Shown: piece after piece, positions 1 to 8,898 of the stretch
Layout of the letters: each line of letters begins with the position of its first letter
Position numbering within the stretch: position 1 is the stretch's first letter
Source of the DNA: an uncultured Steroidobacter sp.
GTDB lineage: Bacteria; Pseudomonadota; Gammaproteobacteria; Steroidobacterales; Steroidobacteraceae
Length of the DNA: 19,315 nt
Reading direction: 5' to 3'
Assembly (NCBI GenBank): GCA_946478975.1
Contig: CAMLEO010000112.1
Location: 1-19,315 of the forward strand
The notes under the pieces: model-generated
Database searches by the model: none
The model's input: only the letters and a program-made list of their open reading frames with translations
Told to the model about the DNA's origin: nothing
Made by a program: the position numbers and the translations under genes

Positions 1-1277
<1,277 letters not shown>

Positions 1278-1316
1278 TGGCAAAGATAAATAGAGAGCGT
1301 GGAGCGGACGGCGCTC

Positions 1317-1324
1317 ATTATAAT
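1317..1324. promoter_or_regulatory. Palindromic -10 element (ATTATAAT) between amgK and lptD
   Basis: The octamer ATTATAAT is self-complementary, so a perfect sigma70 -10 hexamer TATAAT is present on the plus strand (1319-1324, toward lptD) and on the minus strand (1322-1317, toward amgK). It lies in the only gap between the divergent starts (1277 and 1334). No good -35 hexamer is visible at 16-18 bp on either side. A start on the minus strand would leave about 33 nt before the amgK ATG. A start on the plus strand would fall within a few bases of the lptD ATG. Promoter activity is inferred from sequence only. Confidence 0.5.
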
Positions 1325-1333
1325 CGCGGCCCG

Positions 1334-3748
1334 ATGCACCGAACTGCGACACCACTAACAACTGCGCCCATCCGATTCGCCATCGCCGCGGTGCTCGCGG
1401 CCGCTGCCGTCTCGGGTACCGCGTCAGCCAAGGAACCGGCGAGCCTTGCCGCCGCCTCTCAACCGCCCGCGGAACAGGCGCCGAAATGCCCCGATCCGAA
1501 TCGTGAAGGCACGCTCGGCACTGCGCGCCCGCGCCGGGACCAGCCTGTCGCCGAATTGCCTCAGGACATTCAGTTCGAGGCCGACGGCATCGAAGGCACG
1601 CGCGACGGTGAATTGAAGCTCACCGGCGAAGTGACGATCACGCAAGGTGAACGCAACATCCAGACGCGGGACGCCACGTACAACCAGCAGGACCAGAGTT
1701 TCGACGTCAACAACGGCGTCGAATACAAGGACTCCGCGCTCACGGTGCGAGGCGCCGGCGCGCACGTCGATCGAGCCGGCGGTGCCGAGTTCGAGCACGC
1801 CGAATTCGAGCTGACGGATCGTAATGCGCGCGGCTCGGCCGATCGTATCCGGGCGAGTACCGACGGCAACCTGTCGCTGGATCGAGTGCATTACACGACC
1901 TGCCCGCTCGGCAACGAGGACTGGCAGCTGACCGCCTCGGACATCAGCATCAACCAGCATGCGGCGCTCGGCACCGGCCGCGGCGTGCGCCTGGATTTCA
2001 AGGGCGTGCCGCTGATGTACCTGCCCTTCATCACCTTCCCGGTCGGCAACGAGCGCAAGTCGGGCTTTTTGTTTCCGACCATCGGCTCCTCCACGCGCAG
2101 CGGCTATTCGCTGTCGGTGCCCTGGTATTGGAACATCGCGCCGAATTACGACGCGACGTTGACGCCGACGTACTTCAGCAAGCGCGGCGCCAAGCTCGAT
2201 ACCGAGCTGCGCTACATGGATTCCTTCGGCAAGGCGCAGCTCGACGTCGCCTATCTGCCGGACGACAACCAGTTCGGCGGCGAGCGCAGCCTGCTGCATT
2301 TCGTCGATCAGTCGGATTTCACCGAGCGGCTGCGCTTGAACATCGACGCCGCGAACGTCAGCGACGATCAGTGGTTCCAGGACTTCGGCATGGGCCCGGA
2401 AAGCACCAGCGTCACGTATCTGAACCGCTCCGCCAGTCTCACCTACCTGGACGACAACTGGCTCGCGATCCTGAACGCGCAGAACTTCCAGACCATCGAC
2501 TACGCGTACAACGGCCAGAACCTGCTGATCCCGCCGCAAATGCGTCCTTACACGGTGGTGCCGCAGCTGGCGATGCGCGCCGCGTTCCCCGATCAGGCAT
2601 TCGGCCTGACGTGGGCCACGGACATGGAGATGGGCTACTTCGACCACAACGTCGCTGGACTCGTCACCGGCTGGCGCGCCGACGTAACTCCCGAAGTGCG
2701 CATGCCGCTGCGAGGCGCCGGCGTTTATATCGAGCCCGCGGTCGCCTACCGCTACACCCGCTATCAGCTGGAAAACTATCAGACCGACTTGAACGGCGAC
2801 GGCATTCCCGACCGCACCGACACGCCGACGCGTTCGCTGCCGATCTACAGCGTCGACGGCGGCATGGTGTTCGAACGTGAGTTCGGCTCGCGCAAGCAGC
2901 GGCTGGGCACGATCGAGCCGCGCTTTTTGTACCTGTACGTGCCCTATCGCAATCAGGACAACCTGCCGACCTTCGACACCGCGCTCGCCGACCTGAACCT
3001 GGTGCAACTGTTTCGCACCAATCGTTATGTCGGCCCCGACCGGGTCGGCGACGCGAACCAGGTGGCGATCGGCTTCACTTCGCGCTGGCTGGATGCCAAC
3101 ACCGGCGAGCAATTCATCGCTGCGACGGTCGGCCAGGCCTACTACTTCGATACGCCGCGAGTGCGGCTGCCGAACGAGATCAACGACGACCTGGAAACCT
3201 CGGACATCATCGCCGAACTCGATGTGCGCGCTTACGGCGATTGGAACATCAGCGGCGGATTGCAGTGGGATCCGGGCGAAACGCGCTCCGAGCGCGGCCA
3301 GCTCCAGTTGCAGTATCGGCCTGCGTATGACCGAGTCGCGAACGTCGGCTATCGCTTCCGCCGTGACCGGCTGGAGCAAGTAGATGGCTCGGTCGCGTGG
3401 CCGATCAGTCAACAGTGGAGCGTGTACGCGCGCCTGGTGTACTCGCTCGAAGATGCGGCCATCGTCCCCTCGCTGGATCCGAACGCGCCGCCCGGCACGA
3501 TGGTCCGCCGCGACGATTCGGGCGTGATCGATCAGTTCGCCGGGTTCGAGTACCGCTCCTGCTGCTGGCGTTTCCGCGTGGTTGGCCGTCGCTACGTGAG
3601 CGACCGCACCGGCGATCTGGACACCAGCGTGCTGCTGCAGCTCGAACTTAACGGCCTGTCGAATGTCGGAGTGGGGGCGAATACTTTCCTGGAGCGGTCG
3701 ATTCGGGGATACTCCTTCGACGCGCCCGAGGACGAACGGGGCTACTAA
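1334..3748 (+). CDS. lptD: LPS-assembly outer-membrane protein LptD
   Basis: An 804-aa outer-membrane beta-barrel protein that, with lipoprotein LptE, inserts lipopolysaccharide into the outer leaflet. The N-terminal signal peptide (about residues 1-32, ending SGTASA) is followed by an LptA/OstA-like periplasmic domain (about 60-160, with FEADGIEGTRDGELKLTGEV) and then the long LptD barrel rich in alternating aromatic strands. Four cysteines sit where the family has its disulfides: C52, C190 and the adjacent pair C743-C744 (sequence RSCCWRF). This matches the C31/C173/C724/C725 pattern known from E. coli. The start is ATG 1334; the open frame extends further upstream but only into amgK antisense. 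It heads the lptD-surA-pdxA-rsmA cluster, a classic gammaproteobacterial order. Confidence 0.96.
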   Translation: MHRTATPLTTAPIRFAIAAVLAAAAVSGTASAKEPASLAAASQPPAEQAPKCPDPNREGTLGTARPRRDQPVAELPQDIQFEADGIEGTRDGELKLTGEVTITQGERNIQTRDATYNQQDQSFDVNNGVEYKDSALTVRGAGAHVDRAGGAEFEHAEFELTDRNARGSADRIRASTDGNLSLDRVHYTTCPLGNEDWQLTASDISINQHAALGTGRGVRLDFKGVPLMYLPFITFPVGNERKSGFLFPTIGSSTRSGYSLSVPWYWNIAPNYDATLTPTYFSKRGAKLDTELRYMDSFGKAQLDVAYLPDDNQFGGERSLLHFVDQSDFTERLRLNIDAANVSDDQWFQDFGMGPESTSVTYLNRSASLTYLDDNWLAILNAQNFQTIDYAYNGQNLLIPPQMRPYTVVPQLAMRAAFPDQAFGLTWATDMEMGYFDHNVAGLVTGWRADVTPEVRMPLRGAGVYIEPAVAYRYTRYQLENYQTDLNGDGIPDRTDTPTRSLPIYSVDGGMVFEREFGSRKQRLGTIEPRFLYLYVPYRNQDNLPTFDTALADLNLVQLFRTNRYVGPDRVGDANQVAIGFTSRWLDANTGEQFIAATVGQAYYFDTPRVRLPNEINDDLETSDIIAELDVRAYGDWNISGGLQWDPGETRSERGQLQLQYRPAYDRVANVGYRFRRDRLEQVDGSVAWPISQQWSVYARLVYSLEDAAIVPSLDPNAPPGTMVRRDDSGVIDQFAGFEYRSCCWRFRVVGRRYVSDRTGDLDTSVLLQLELNGLSNVGVGANTFLERSIRGYSFDAPEDERGY

Positions 3749-3778
3749 AGCCCCGCCATTGCTGAGAATTTATTACTT

Positions 3779-5107
3779 ATGAAATCGCTCGCCCAATTCT
3801 TTCGGGGCTGCCTGCTGGGTTCATTGCTGGTCGGCGCGGCGCTCTACGGAACTGCCTTTGCCCAGACGCGCGAGCTGTCCAGCAACGGCGTGCTGCTCGA
3901 CCGGATCGCCGCCATCGTCAACGACGGCGTGGTGCTCAACAGCCAGCTCGAAGAGCAGACCGAAGAAATCACGAACCGACTGCGTCAGCAAAAGACCGAG
4001 CTGCCGCCGCGCAACGTCCTGCGCCAGCAGATCCTGGAGCGCCTCGTGGTCGAGGAGATCCAGATCCAGCGCGCTAACAAGCTCGGCATCCAGGTCTCCG
4101 ATGAAATGTTGAACGGCGCGCTCGACGACGTCGCCAAGCGCAACAACATCGGCTTCGCCGACCTGCCGCAGGCCCTCGCCCAGCAAGGCATCGATTACCG
4201 CACCTTCCGCGATGAAATCCGTCGCCAGATGACGTTGCAGCTGCTGCGTCAACGCGACGTGATCGGCCGCATCAACGTGTCGCCGCGCGAGCTGGAGCAA
4301 TTCATGGCTCGCCAGCAGAACGCGCCGGACCGCAACGCCGAGTACAACGTTTCGCACATTCTGATTTCCGTGCCGGTCAGCGCCTCGCCCGAGCAGATCG
4401 AAGCGCGTGAAGCTCGCGCCAAGGAAGTGTTCAGCAAGGCGCAGGCGGGCGAAGACTTCGCGCAGCTCGCGGTGACGTATTCGGACAGCAGCACCAACAT
4501 CGAAGGCGGCTCGCTCGGCTGGCGCCGTGGCTCGCAGCTGCCGTCCATCCTGGCGGACACGATTCCCAAGATGAAGCCGGGCCAGGTCTCCGAACCGGTG
4601 CGCACGCCCAGCGGCTTTCACTTGTTCCGTTTGAATGAAGTGCGCGGCGGCGTGCAGCAGTCGGTCGTCGACCAGGTCCATGCCCGTCACATTCTCCTGC
4701 GCACCAACGAGCTCGAAGACGATCAGACCGTGCAGCAGAAGCTGGCGAACATTCGCTCGCGCGTGCTCGAAGGCAAGGAAGATTTCGCTGCGATCGCAGC
4801 GGTCACATCGCAAGATCCGGGCTCGGCCGCGGACGGCGGCGACCTTGGCTGGGCCGGCCCCGGCACCTTCGTCGGCGAGTTCGAGAAGCAGATTTCGTCG
4901 CTGAAAGAAAACGAGATCTCGCAGCCGTTCAAGACTCAATACGGCTGGCACATCGTGCAGCTGCTCGGCCGCCGCCAGCACGACTCGACCGAAGATCTGA
5001 AGCGTCAGCGCGCGTTCGCCGAACTGCGCGAAGCCAAAGCCGAAGAAGAAACCGAGCTGTGGCTGCGCCGCCTGCGCGACGAAGCGTTCGTGGAATATCG
5101 AATGTGA
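3779..5107 (+). CDS. surA: Periplasmic chaperone and peptidyl-prolyl isomerase SurA
   Basis: A 442-aa periplasmic protein that escorts unfolded outer-membrane proteins, including LptD, to the BAM complex. Residues 1-28 form a signal peptide ending GTAFA. An N-terminal chaperone domain follows (about 33-185; LDRIAAIVNDGVVLNSQL is a recognisable SurA signature). Then come two parvulin-type PpiC domains: the first starts near Y189 (YNVSHILIS, with GGSLGWRRG), the second near H301 (HARHILLR, with GGDLGWAGPGTF). A short C-terminal helix completes the chaperone module. Length and domain order match the family (E. coli 428 aa). It lies 30 bp after lptD, presumably cotranscribed, and overlaps the pdxA start. 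The Shine-Dalgarno is weak. Confidence 0.96.
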   Translation: MKSLAQFFRGCLLGSLLVGAALYGTAFAQTRELSSNGVLLDRIAAIVNDGVVLNSQLEEQTEEITNRLRQQKTELPPRNVLRQQILERLVVEEIQIQRANKLGIQVSDEMLNGALDDVAKRNNIGFADLPQALAQQGIDYRTFRDEIRRQMTLQLLRQRDVIGRINVSPRELEQFMARQQNAPDRNAEYNVSHILISVPVSASPEQIEAREARAKEVFSKAQAGEDFAQLAVTYSDSSTNIEGGSLGWRRGSQLPSILADTIPKMKPGQVSEPVRTPSGFHLFRLNEVRGGVQQSVVDQVHARHILLRTNELEDDQTVQQKLANIRSRVLEGKEDFAAIAAVTSQDPGSAADGGDLGWAGPGTFVGEFEKQISSLKENEISQPFKTQYGWHIVQLLGRRQHDSTEDLKRQRAFAELREAKAEEETELWLRRLRDEAFVEYRM

Positions 5108-6120
5108 CCGAGCCCCTGCCCCGCCTCATCGTCACATCGGGCGAACCTGCGGGCATTGGGCCGGATCTGTGTCTCGCGATCGCCGGGCGCGACTGGCCCT
5201 GCGATCTCATCGTCGCTGCCGATCTCGACCTGTTGAAACAACGCGCCGGGCAATTACAGCTCGGCGTTCAATTCATTCCCTACTCGTCTACACGAGCTGC
5301 TCACCAGCGCGGGACGCTGCGCGTACTGCACGTTCCAACAGCCCAGCCGGTTCGAGCTGGAGTGCTGGATAAAGACAATGCCAGGTATGTTTTGGAGTTG
5401 CTGAACATCGCAGCCGACGGCTGCCTGTCCGGCGAGTTCGACGCGATGGTCACCGCGCCAGTCCAAAAGAGCATCATCAACGATGCCGGCGTGCCCTTCT
5501 CCGGTCACACCGAATATCTCGCTGAACGCACCGGCGGCGCCTATCCGGTCATGATGCTCGCGAACAGCGACCTGCGCGTGGCGCTCGCAACCACGCATCT
5601 GCCGATTCAACAAGTGAGCGCAGCGATCACCGACGAGCTGCTGGCCAAGGTCATCCGCATTCTGGATCGCGATCTGCGCGCGCGCTTCGACCTCGCCGCG
5701 CCACGAATTCTGGTGTGCGGCTTGAATCCCCACGCCGGCGAGTCCGGTCATTTGGGCCGCGAAGAAATCGACGTCATTGCGCCGACGCTGGAACGTTTGC
5801 GTCGGGAGGGATTGACCTTGATCGGCCCGGCGCCCGCGGACACCGCGTTCACACCTCACATGCTCAAACAAGCCGACGCGGTGCTCGCAATGTTTCATGA
5901 CCAGGGCCTGCCGGTCATCAAATACGCGGGCTTTGCCGACGCGGTCAACATCACATTAGGCCTGCCCATCGTGCGCACGTCCGTCGATCACGGCACGGCG
6001 TTGTCGCTCGCGGGCACCGGTCAAGCCGACGAAAGCAGCCTCGTCGCCGCGATTCAAATGGCGCTGCGAATGACACATGCACCAACCTCGCAAACGATTC
6101 GGCCAGCACTTCCTGCATGA
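5104..6120 (+). CDS. pdxA: 4-hydroxythreonine-4-phosphate dehydrogenase PdxA
   Basis: A cytoplasmic NAD-dependent enzyme of 338 aa that oxidises 4-phosphohydroxy-L-threonine in the DXP-dependent pathway to pyridoxal phosphate. The N-terminus VTSGEPAGIGPDL and the block SGHTEYLAERTGG are diagnostic. Metal-binding histidines are visible at H165 (TTHLP), H210 (NPHAGE) and H265 (FHDQG), matching the H166/H211/H266 ligands of the E. coli enzyme; H135 lies in the substrate loop. I chose GTG 5104, which overlaps the surA stop as GTGA. This gives family length (E. coli 329 aa) and begins just before the conserved strand. The frame stays open upstream to an ATG at 5059 inside surA, which is unlikely. 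Its last 44 bp overlap rsmA. Confidence 0.94.
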   Translation: MTEPLPRLIVTSGEPAGIGPDLCLAIAGRDWPCDLIVAADLDLLKQRAGQLQLGVQFIPYSSTRAAHQRGTLRVLHVPTAQPVRAGVLDKDNARYVLELLNIAADGCLSGEFDAMVTAPVQKSIINDAGVPFSGHTEYLAERTGGAYPVMMLANSDLRVALATTHLPIQQVSAAITDELLAKVIRILDRDLRARFDLAAPRILVCGLNPHAGESGHLGREEIDVIAPTLERLRREGLTLIGPAPADTAFTPHMLKQADAVLAMFHDQGLPVIKYAGFADAVNITLGLPIVRTSVDHGTALSLAGTGQADESSLVAAIQMALRMTHAPTSQTIRPALPA

Positions 6121-6898
6121 CCCCGGCGTGATCGGGCGCATCGTCGCCGCGATCGCGCCGCAGCCGCAGGACCGCATGGTCGAGATCGGCCCCGGCCTGG
6201 GTGCGATCACCCTGCCATTGCTGGCGCGCTTGAATGAGCTGCACGCGATCGAGATCGACCGCGATGCGATCAAACACCTGCACGACGTCACTCACAACGA
6301 TCCGCGGCTGCACATTCATTCCGCCGACGTGCTGCGCTTCTCGCTCGCCGAGATCAACGCGACCGAACGGCTGCGGCTGGTCGGCAACCTGCCCTACAAC
6401 ATCTCCACGCCGCTGTTGTTTCATCTGATCGAACAGCGCGAGCGCATCCTCGACATGCACTTCATGTTGCAGAAGGAAGTGGTCGACCGCGTGGCCGCCG
6501 CGCCGGCTTCCGAACATTACGGGCGACTGACGGTGATGCTCGCGCCGTGGCTGAAGGTCGAACCGTTGTTCGATATCGGGCCGGGCGCATTCCGGCCGCC
6601 GCCGAAAGTGATTTCGACAGTCGTGCGACTCACACCGCATGCAACGCCGCTGCCGATCGACGAGCCCAGGCACTATTCGGCCGTGGTCGCCGCCGCATTC
6701 TCACAACGTCGCAAAACGCTGCGAAACTCGCTCAAACCGCTGCTGGAAGCCGAAGACATCGTTGCCGCCGGCGTCGACCCGTCGCTGCGAGCGGAAGTGC
6801 TCTCGCCTTCCCAATTCGCCTCGCTGGCCGCACAGCTCGGGCCGCGTTTGCAAAAACGAGGCGCAGCCCTTGCCGAAAATTCCGACAGCGAGGACTGA
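6077..6898 (+). CDS. rsmA: 16S rRNA (adenine1518/1519-N6)-dimethyltransferase RsmA (KsgA)
   Basis: A 273-aa SAM-dependent methyltransferase that dimethylates two adjacent adenines in the loop of 16S rRNA helix 45 late in 30S assembly. The N-terminus KRFGQHFLHD is diagnostic. SAM motif I is EIGPGLG (residues 36-42), the acidic ribose-binding strand is AIEIDRD, and the catalytic motif IV is NLPY (104-107) followed by NISTPLLF. The C-terminal helical domain contains FSQRRKTLRNSLK, typical of KsgA. The gene starts inside pdxA in another frame (44-bp overlap), which suggests translational coupling. Length matches E. coli RsmA (273 aa). Confidence 0.96.
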   Translation: MHQPRKRFGQHFLHDPGVIGRIVAAIAPQPQDRMVEIGPGLGAITLPLLARLNELHAIEIDRDAIKHLHDVTHNDPRLHIHSADVLRFSLAEINATERLRLVGNLPYNISTPLLFHLIEQRERILDMHFMLQKEVVDRVAAAPASEHYGRLTVMLAPWLKVEPLFDIGPGAFRPPPKVISTVVRLTPHATPLPIDEPRHYSAVVAAAFSQRRKTLRNSLKPLLEAEDIVAAGVDPSLRAEVLSPSQFASLAAQLGPRLQKRGAALAENSDSED

Positions 6899-6919
6899 CG
6901 GGCGCCTGAACCTTACGCC

Positions 6920-6957
6920 TATAATGGCTGCGCAGATTCGCCATTTACGTCGGAGGG
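6920..6957 (+). promoter_or_regulatory. Putative promoter -10 and strong ribosome binding site for the uspA-like gene
   Basis: A consensus TATAAT lies at 6920-6925 in the 66-bp gap after rsmA. A CTGACG at 6895-6900, overlapping the rsmA stop, could be a -35 with a long 19-bp spacer. A strong Shine-Dalgarno GGAGGG at 6952-6957 sits seven bases before ATG 6965, the best ribosome binding site in this part of the window. This suggests the uspA-like gene has its own promoter. Inferred from sequence only. Confidence 0.5.
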
Positions 6958-6964
6958 ACCGCGT

Positions 6965-7396
6965 ATGCCCGACTATAAAAACATTCTGCTGGTGGTCGAT
7001 CTTTCCGAAGACAGCCGCGTCATCGGCGAACGCGCCAAGGCCATCGCCGCCTGCTACGGCTCGCAGATCGCGCTGTTACACGTCGTCGAATACGTGCCGG
7101 TCGAGCCCATGGGCGAAGCGCTGCTGCCGACGGTGCAGATCGAGGGCGAGCTGGTGGATCGCGCCCGGCAGCGCCTCACCGAGCTGGCCGCGCAGCTGGG
7201 TCTGTCGCAAAGCCGGCAGCTGGTGGAAACCGGAGCCATCAAGAGCGAGATCATTCGCACCGCACAGCGCCTGAACGCCGATTTGATCGTGCTCGGCAGC
7301 CGCGAGCGACACGGCCTCGCAATCCTGCTGAATTTCACCGAAGACGCGGTTCTGCATGCAGCCCCGTGCGACGTGCTGGCAGTTCGACTGCACTGA
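6965..7396 (+). CDS. Universal stress protein, UspA family
   Basis: A 143-aa single-domain cytoplasmic protein with the Usp fold. It starts YKNILLVVDLSEDS and ends VLAVRLH, with the usual LIVLGSRERHGLA segment before the last helix. Family members act in stress resistance and are often induced in stationary phase; no partner or exact role can be read here. The ATP-binding signature of nucleotide-binding Usps is G-2x-G-9x-G(S/T). Here the second glycine is replaced by E (GSRE) and the final GS by FT (NFTED). The protein therefore probably does not bind ATP by the canonical loop, as is also true of E. coli UspA. It has its own likely promoter and a strong ribosome binding site, and it interrupts the usual rsmA-apaG adjacency. 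Confidence 0.9.
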   Translation: MPDYKNILLVVDLSEDSRVIGERAKAIAACYGSQIALLHVVEYVPVEPMGEALLPTVQIEGELVDRARQRLTELAAQLGLSQSRQLVETGAIKSEIIRTAQRLNADLIVLGSRERHGLAILLNFTEDAVLHAAPCDVLAVRLH

Positions 7397-7567
7397 CATA
7401 ACGCGTGCCCATGAACAGATCAGGCGTTGATGGGCAGGAGCCCGAATGCAGCGAAGCGCATGGATGCGCGAGAGCTGCTCAGGTCATGGTTTATTTCGGG
7501 GTGTTTTCGGGCAAGATCCAATACCGACACTGCTAGAATTCGCTTCGCCACAGCCAGCCACGCGGAT
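7397..7567 (+). other. Intergenic region before apaG with two inverted repeats
   Basis: This 171-bp gap holds a 7-bp inverted repeat (TGCCCAT 7406-7412 with ATGGGCA 7430-7436, 17-nt loop). A second, nested one follows: GCAGC 7448-7452 with GCTGC 7474-7478 enclosing GCGCA 7456-7460 with TGCGC 7465-7469, loop TGGA. Neither is followed by a T-run, so they are not obvious intrinsic terminators. A TAGAAT at 7534-7539 could be the -10 of an apaG promoter, but no convincing -35 is visible. Confidence 0.4.
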
Positions 7568-8032
7568 ATGACAGACACGACGCCTCCCAAAAGCCGAACC
7601 CAGGTCGCGAGCAGCAGCGCGGGCAATGCGCCGACGCGCGAGCCCGGACCGTCGGCGGACCCGTTGCACAAAATTCGCGTCGATGTGAGCGCGAATTACG
7701 TCGGCGAACAATCCAAGCCTGACGAAGGGCACTATGCCTTTTCCTACACCATCACCATTCGCAACGAAGGCCAGGTGCCTGCACGTTTGCTGACGCGTCA
7801 TTGGGTGATCACCGACGCGAATGGCAAAGTGAAAGAAGTGCGCGGCGAAGGTGTGGTCGGCGAACAGCCGTACCTGCTGCCGGGCCAGGGCTTCCGTTAT
7901 TCCAGCGGCGCAGTGTTGGAAACACCCGTCGGTGCCATGCAGGGCAGCTACCAGATGCTGGCCGACGACGGCGCGCACTTCGATGCGCCGATCGCGCCGT
8001 TCACCTTGGCCATGCCCGGGCTGCTTCACTAG
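7568..8032 (+). CDS. apaG: ApaG domain protein
   Basis: A 154-aa protein with the ApaG (DUF525) fibronectin-like beta domain from about residue 35 to the end. Recognisable segments are YAFSYTITIRNEG, LLTRHWVITDANG, EVRGEGVVGEQP, LLPGQGFRYSSG and GSYQM. The biochemical role of ApaG is not settled; it is conserved beside apaH and related domains occur in eukaryotic F-box and PDIP38 proteins. E. coli ApaG is about 125 aa, so this one carries roughly 30 extra N-terminal residues rich in T, S, P and A, probably disordered. The frame stays open upstream to 7427, but ATG 7568 is already longer than the family and earlier starts would cross the inverted repeats. It lies 20 bp before apaH, presumably one operon. 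Confidence 0.88.
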   Translation: MTDTTPPKSRTQVASSSAGNAPTREPGPSADPLHKIRVDVSANYVGEQSKPDEGHYAFSYTITIRNEGQVPARLLTRHWVITDANGKVKEVRGEGVVGEQPYLLPGQGFRYSSGAVLETPVGAMQGSYQMLADDGAHFDAPIAPFTLAMPGLLH

Positions 8033-8052
8033 CCGATCGGGACCGCCGCATC

Positions 8053-8898
8053 ATGGCCGTCTACGCCATCGGCGATATTCAAGGCTGCGATGACGAGCTC
8101 GGACAGCTGCTGGACGAGCTCGCGTTCTCCCCCTCCCGCGACACACTCTGGTTCGTTGGCGATCTGGTCAATCGCGGCCCGCGCTCGCTCGAAGTTTTGC
8201 GTCGAGTGAAGGCGCTCGGCTCTGCCGCGGTCAGCGTGCTCGGCAATCACGATCTGCACCTGCTTGCCGTCGTGCTGTCGCCGAACGAGCCGATCAAATC
8301 CAAGGACACGCTGCAGGCCATCCTGAGTGCACCGGATCGTGACGAGCTGCTTCACTGGCTGCGCCATCGGCCGATGCTTCATCACGATGCGCAGCTCGGC
8401 TACACGCTGGTTCATGCCGGCTTGCCGCCGCAATGGGATCTCGCGCAAGCGCAAGCGTGTGCGAGAGAGCTGGAAACAGTGTTGCGCGATGAAAAGCAGT
8501 GTCGCGAGTTGTTCGCGAATATGTATGGCGACAAGCCCGATCGCTGGTCGGACGATTTGCGTGGCACGGCGCGGCTGCGCTTCATCACCAATTGCCTCAC
8601 GCGCCTGCGCTTCTGCCGGCCCGACGGCACGCTGGAATTGAAGTTCAAAGGCGAAGTGAAAGACGCGCCGAAACACTTGCTGCCTTGGTTCAAAGTGCCG
8701 GAGCGCCGCTCGCGCGACACGCGCATCGTGTTCGGGCACTGGTCGGCGCTGGGTTATTACGATGCCGACGGCGTGCTCGGCATCGACACGGGATGTGTGT
8801 GGGGCGAGAAGCTCTGCGCGGTGCGGCTCGATCAGCCGACACTGCTGCCGAAGTTTGTTCCGTGCTCGTCTTCGGATCTCAAGCCCGGCCAGGAGTGA
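8053..8898 (+). CDS. apaH: Symmetrical bis(5'-nucleosyl)-tetraphosphatase ApaH
   Basis: A 281-aa metallophosphoesterase that splits Ap4A into two ADP, controlling stress dinucleotides and Np4-capped RNA. The metal-binding motifs are in order: AIGDIQGC (GDxxG block near the N-terminus), FVGDLVNRGP (GDxxxRG), LGNHD, VHAG and the C-terminal FGHWSALG. ATG 8053 is chosen because MAVYAIGDIQG is the family N-terminus; the frame is open further upstream, inside apaG, but that would precede the fold. Length matches E. coli ApaH (280 aa). The stop TGA is directly adjacent to the stop of the convergent gene on the other strand. Confidence 0.96.
   Translation: MAVYAIGDIQGCDDELGQLLDELAFSPSRDTLWFVGDLVNRGPRSLEVLRRVKALGSAAVSVLGNHDLHLLAVVLSPNEPIKSKDTLQAILSAPDRDELLHWLRHRPMLHHDAQLGYTLVHAGLPPQWDLAQAQACARELETVLRDEKQCRELFANMYGDKPDRWSDDLRGTARLRFITNCLTRLRFCRPDGTLELKFKGEVKDAPKHLLPWFKVPERRSRDTRIVFGHWSALGYYDADGVLGIDTGCVWGEKLCAVRLDQPTLLPKFVPCSSSDLKPGQE

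Noticed and set aside
1424..3412. Long (about 660 codons) minus-strand open frame opposite lptD
   Set aside because: It mirrors the lptD codons; its translation is low-complexity and R/V/A-rich with no family features, as expected for antisense frames in high-GC DNA.
3821..4981. Minus-strand open frame of about 390 codons opposite surA
   Set aside because: SurA is unambiguous on the plus strand; the antisense product is composition-driven with no recognisable domain.
7427..7567. In-frame upstream start for ApaG
   Set aside because: It would add 47 residues to an already extended protein and run through two inverted repeats; ATG 7568 is more plausible, though not proven.
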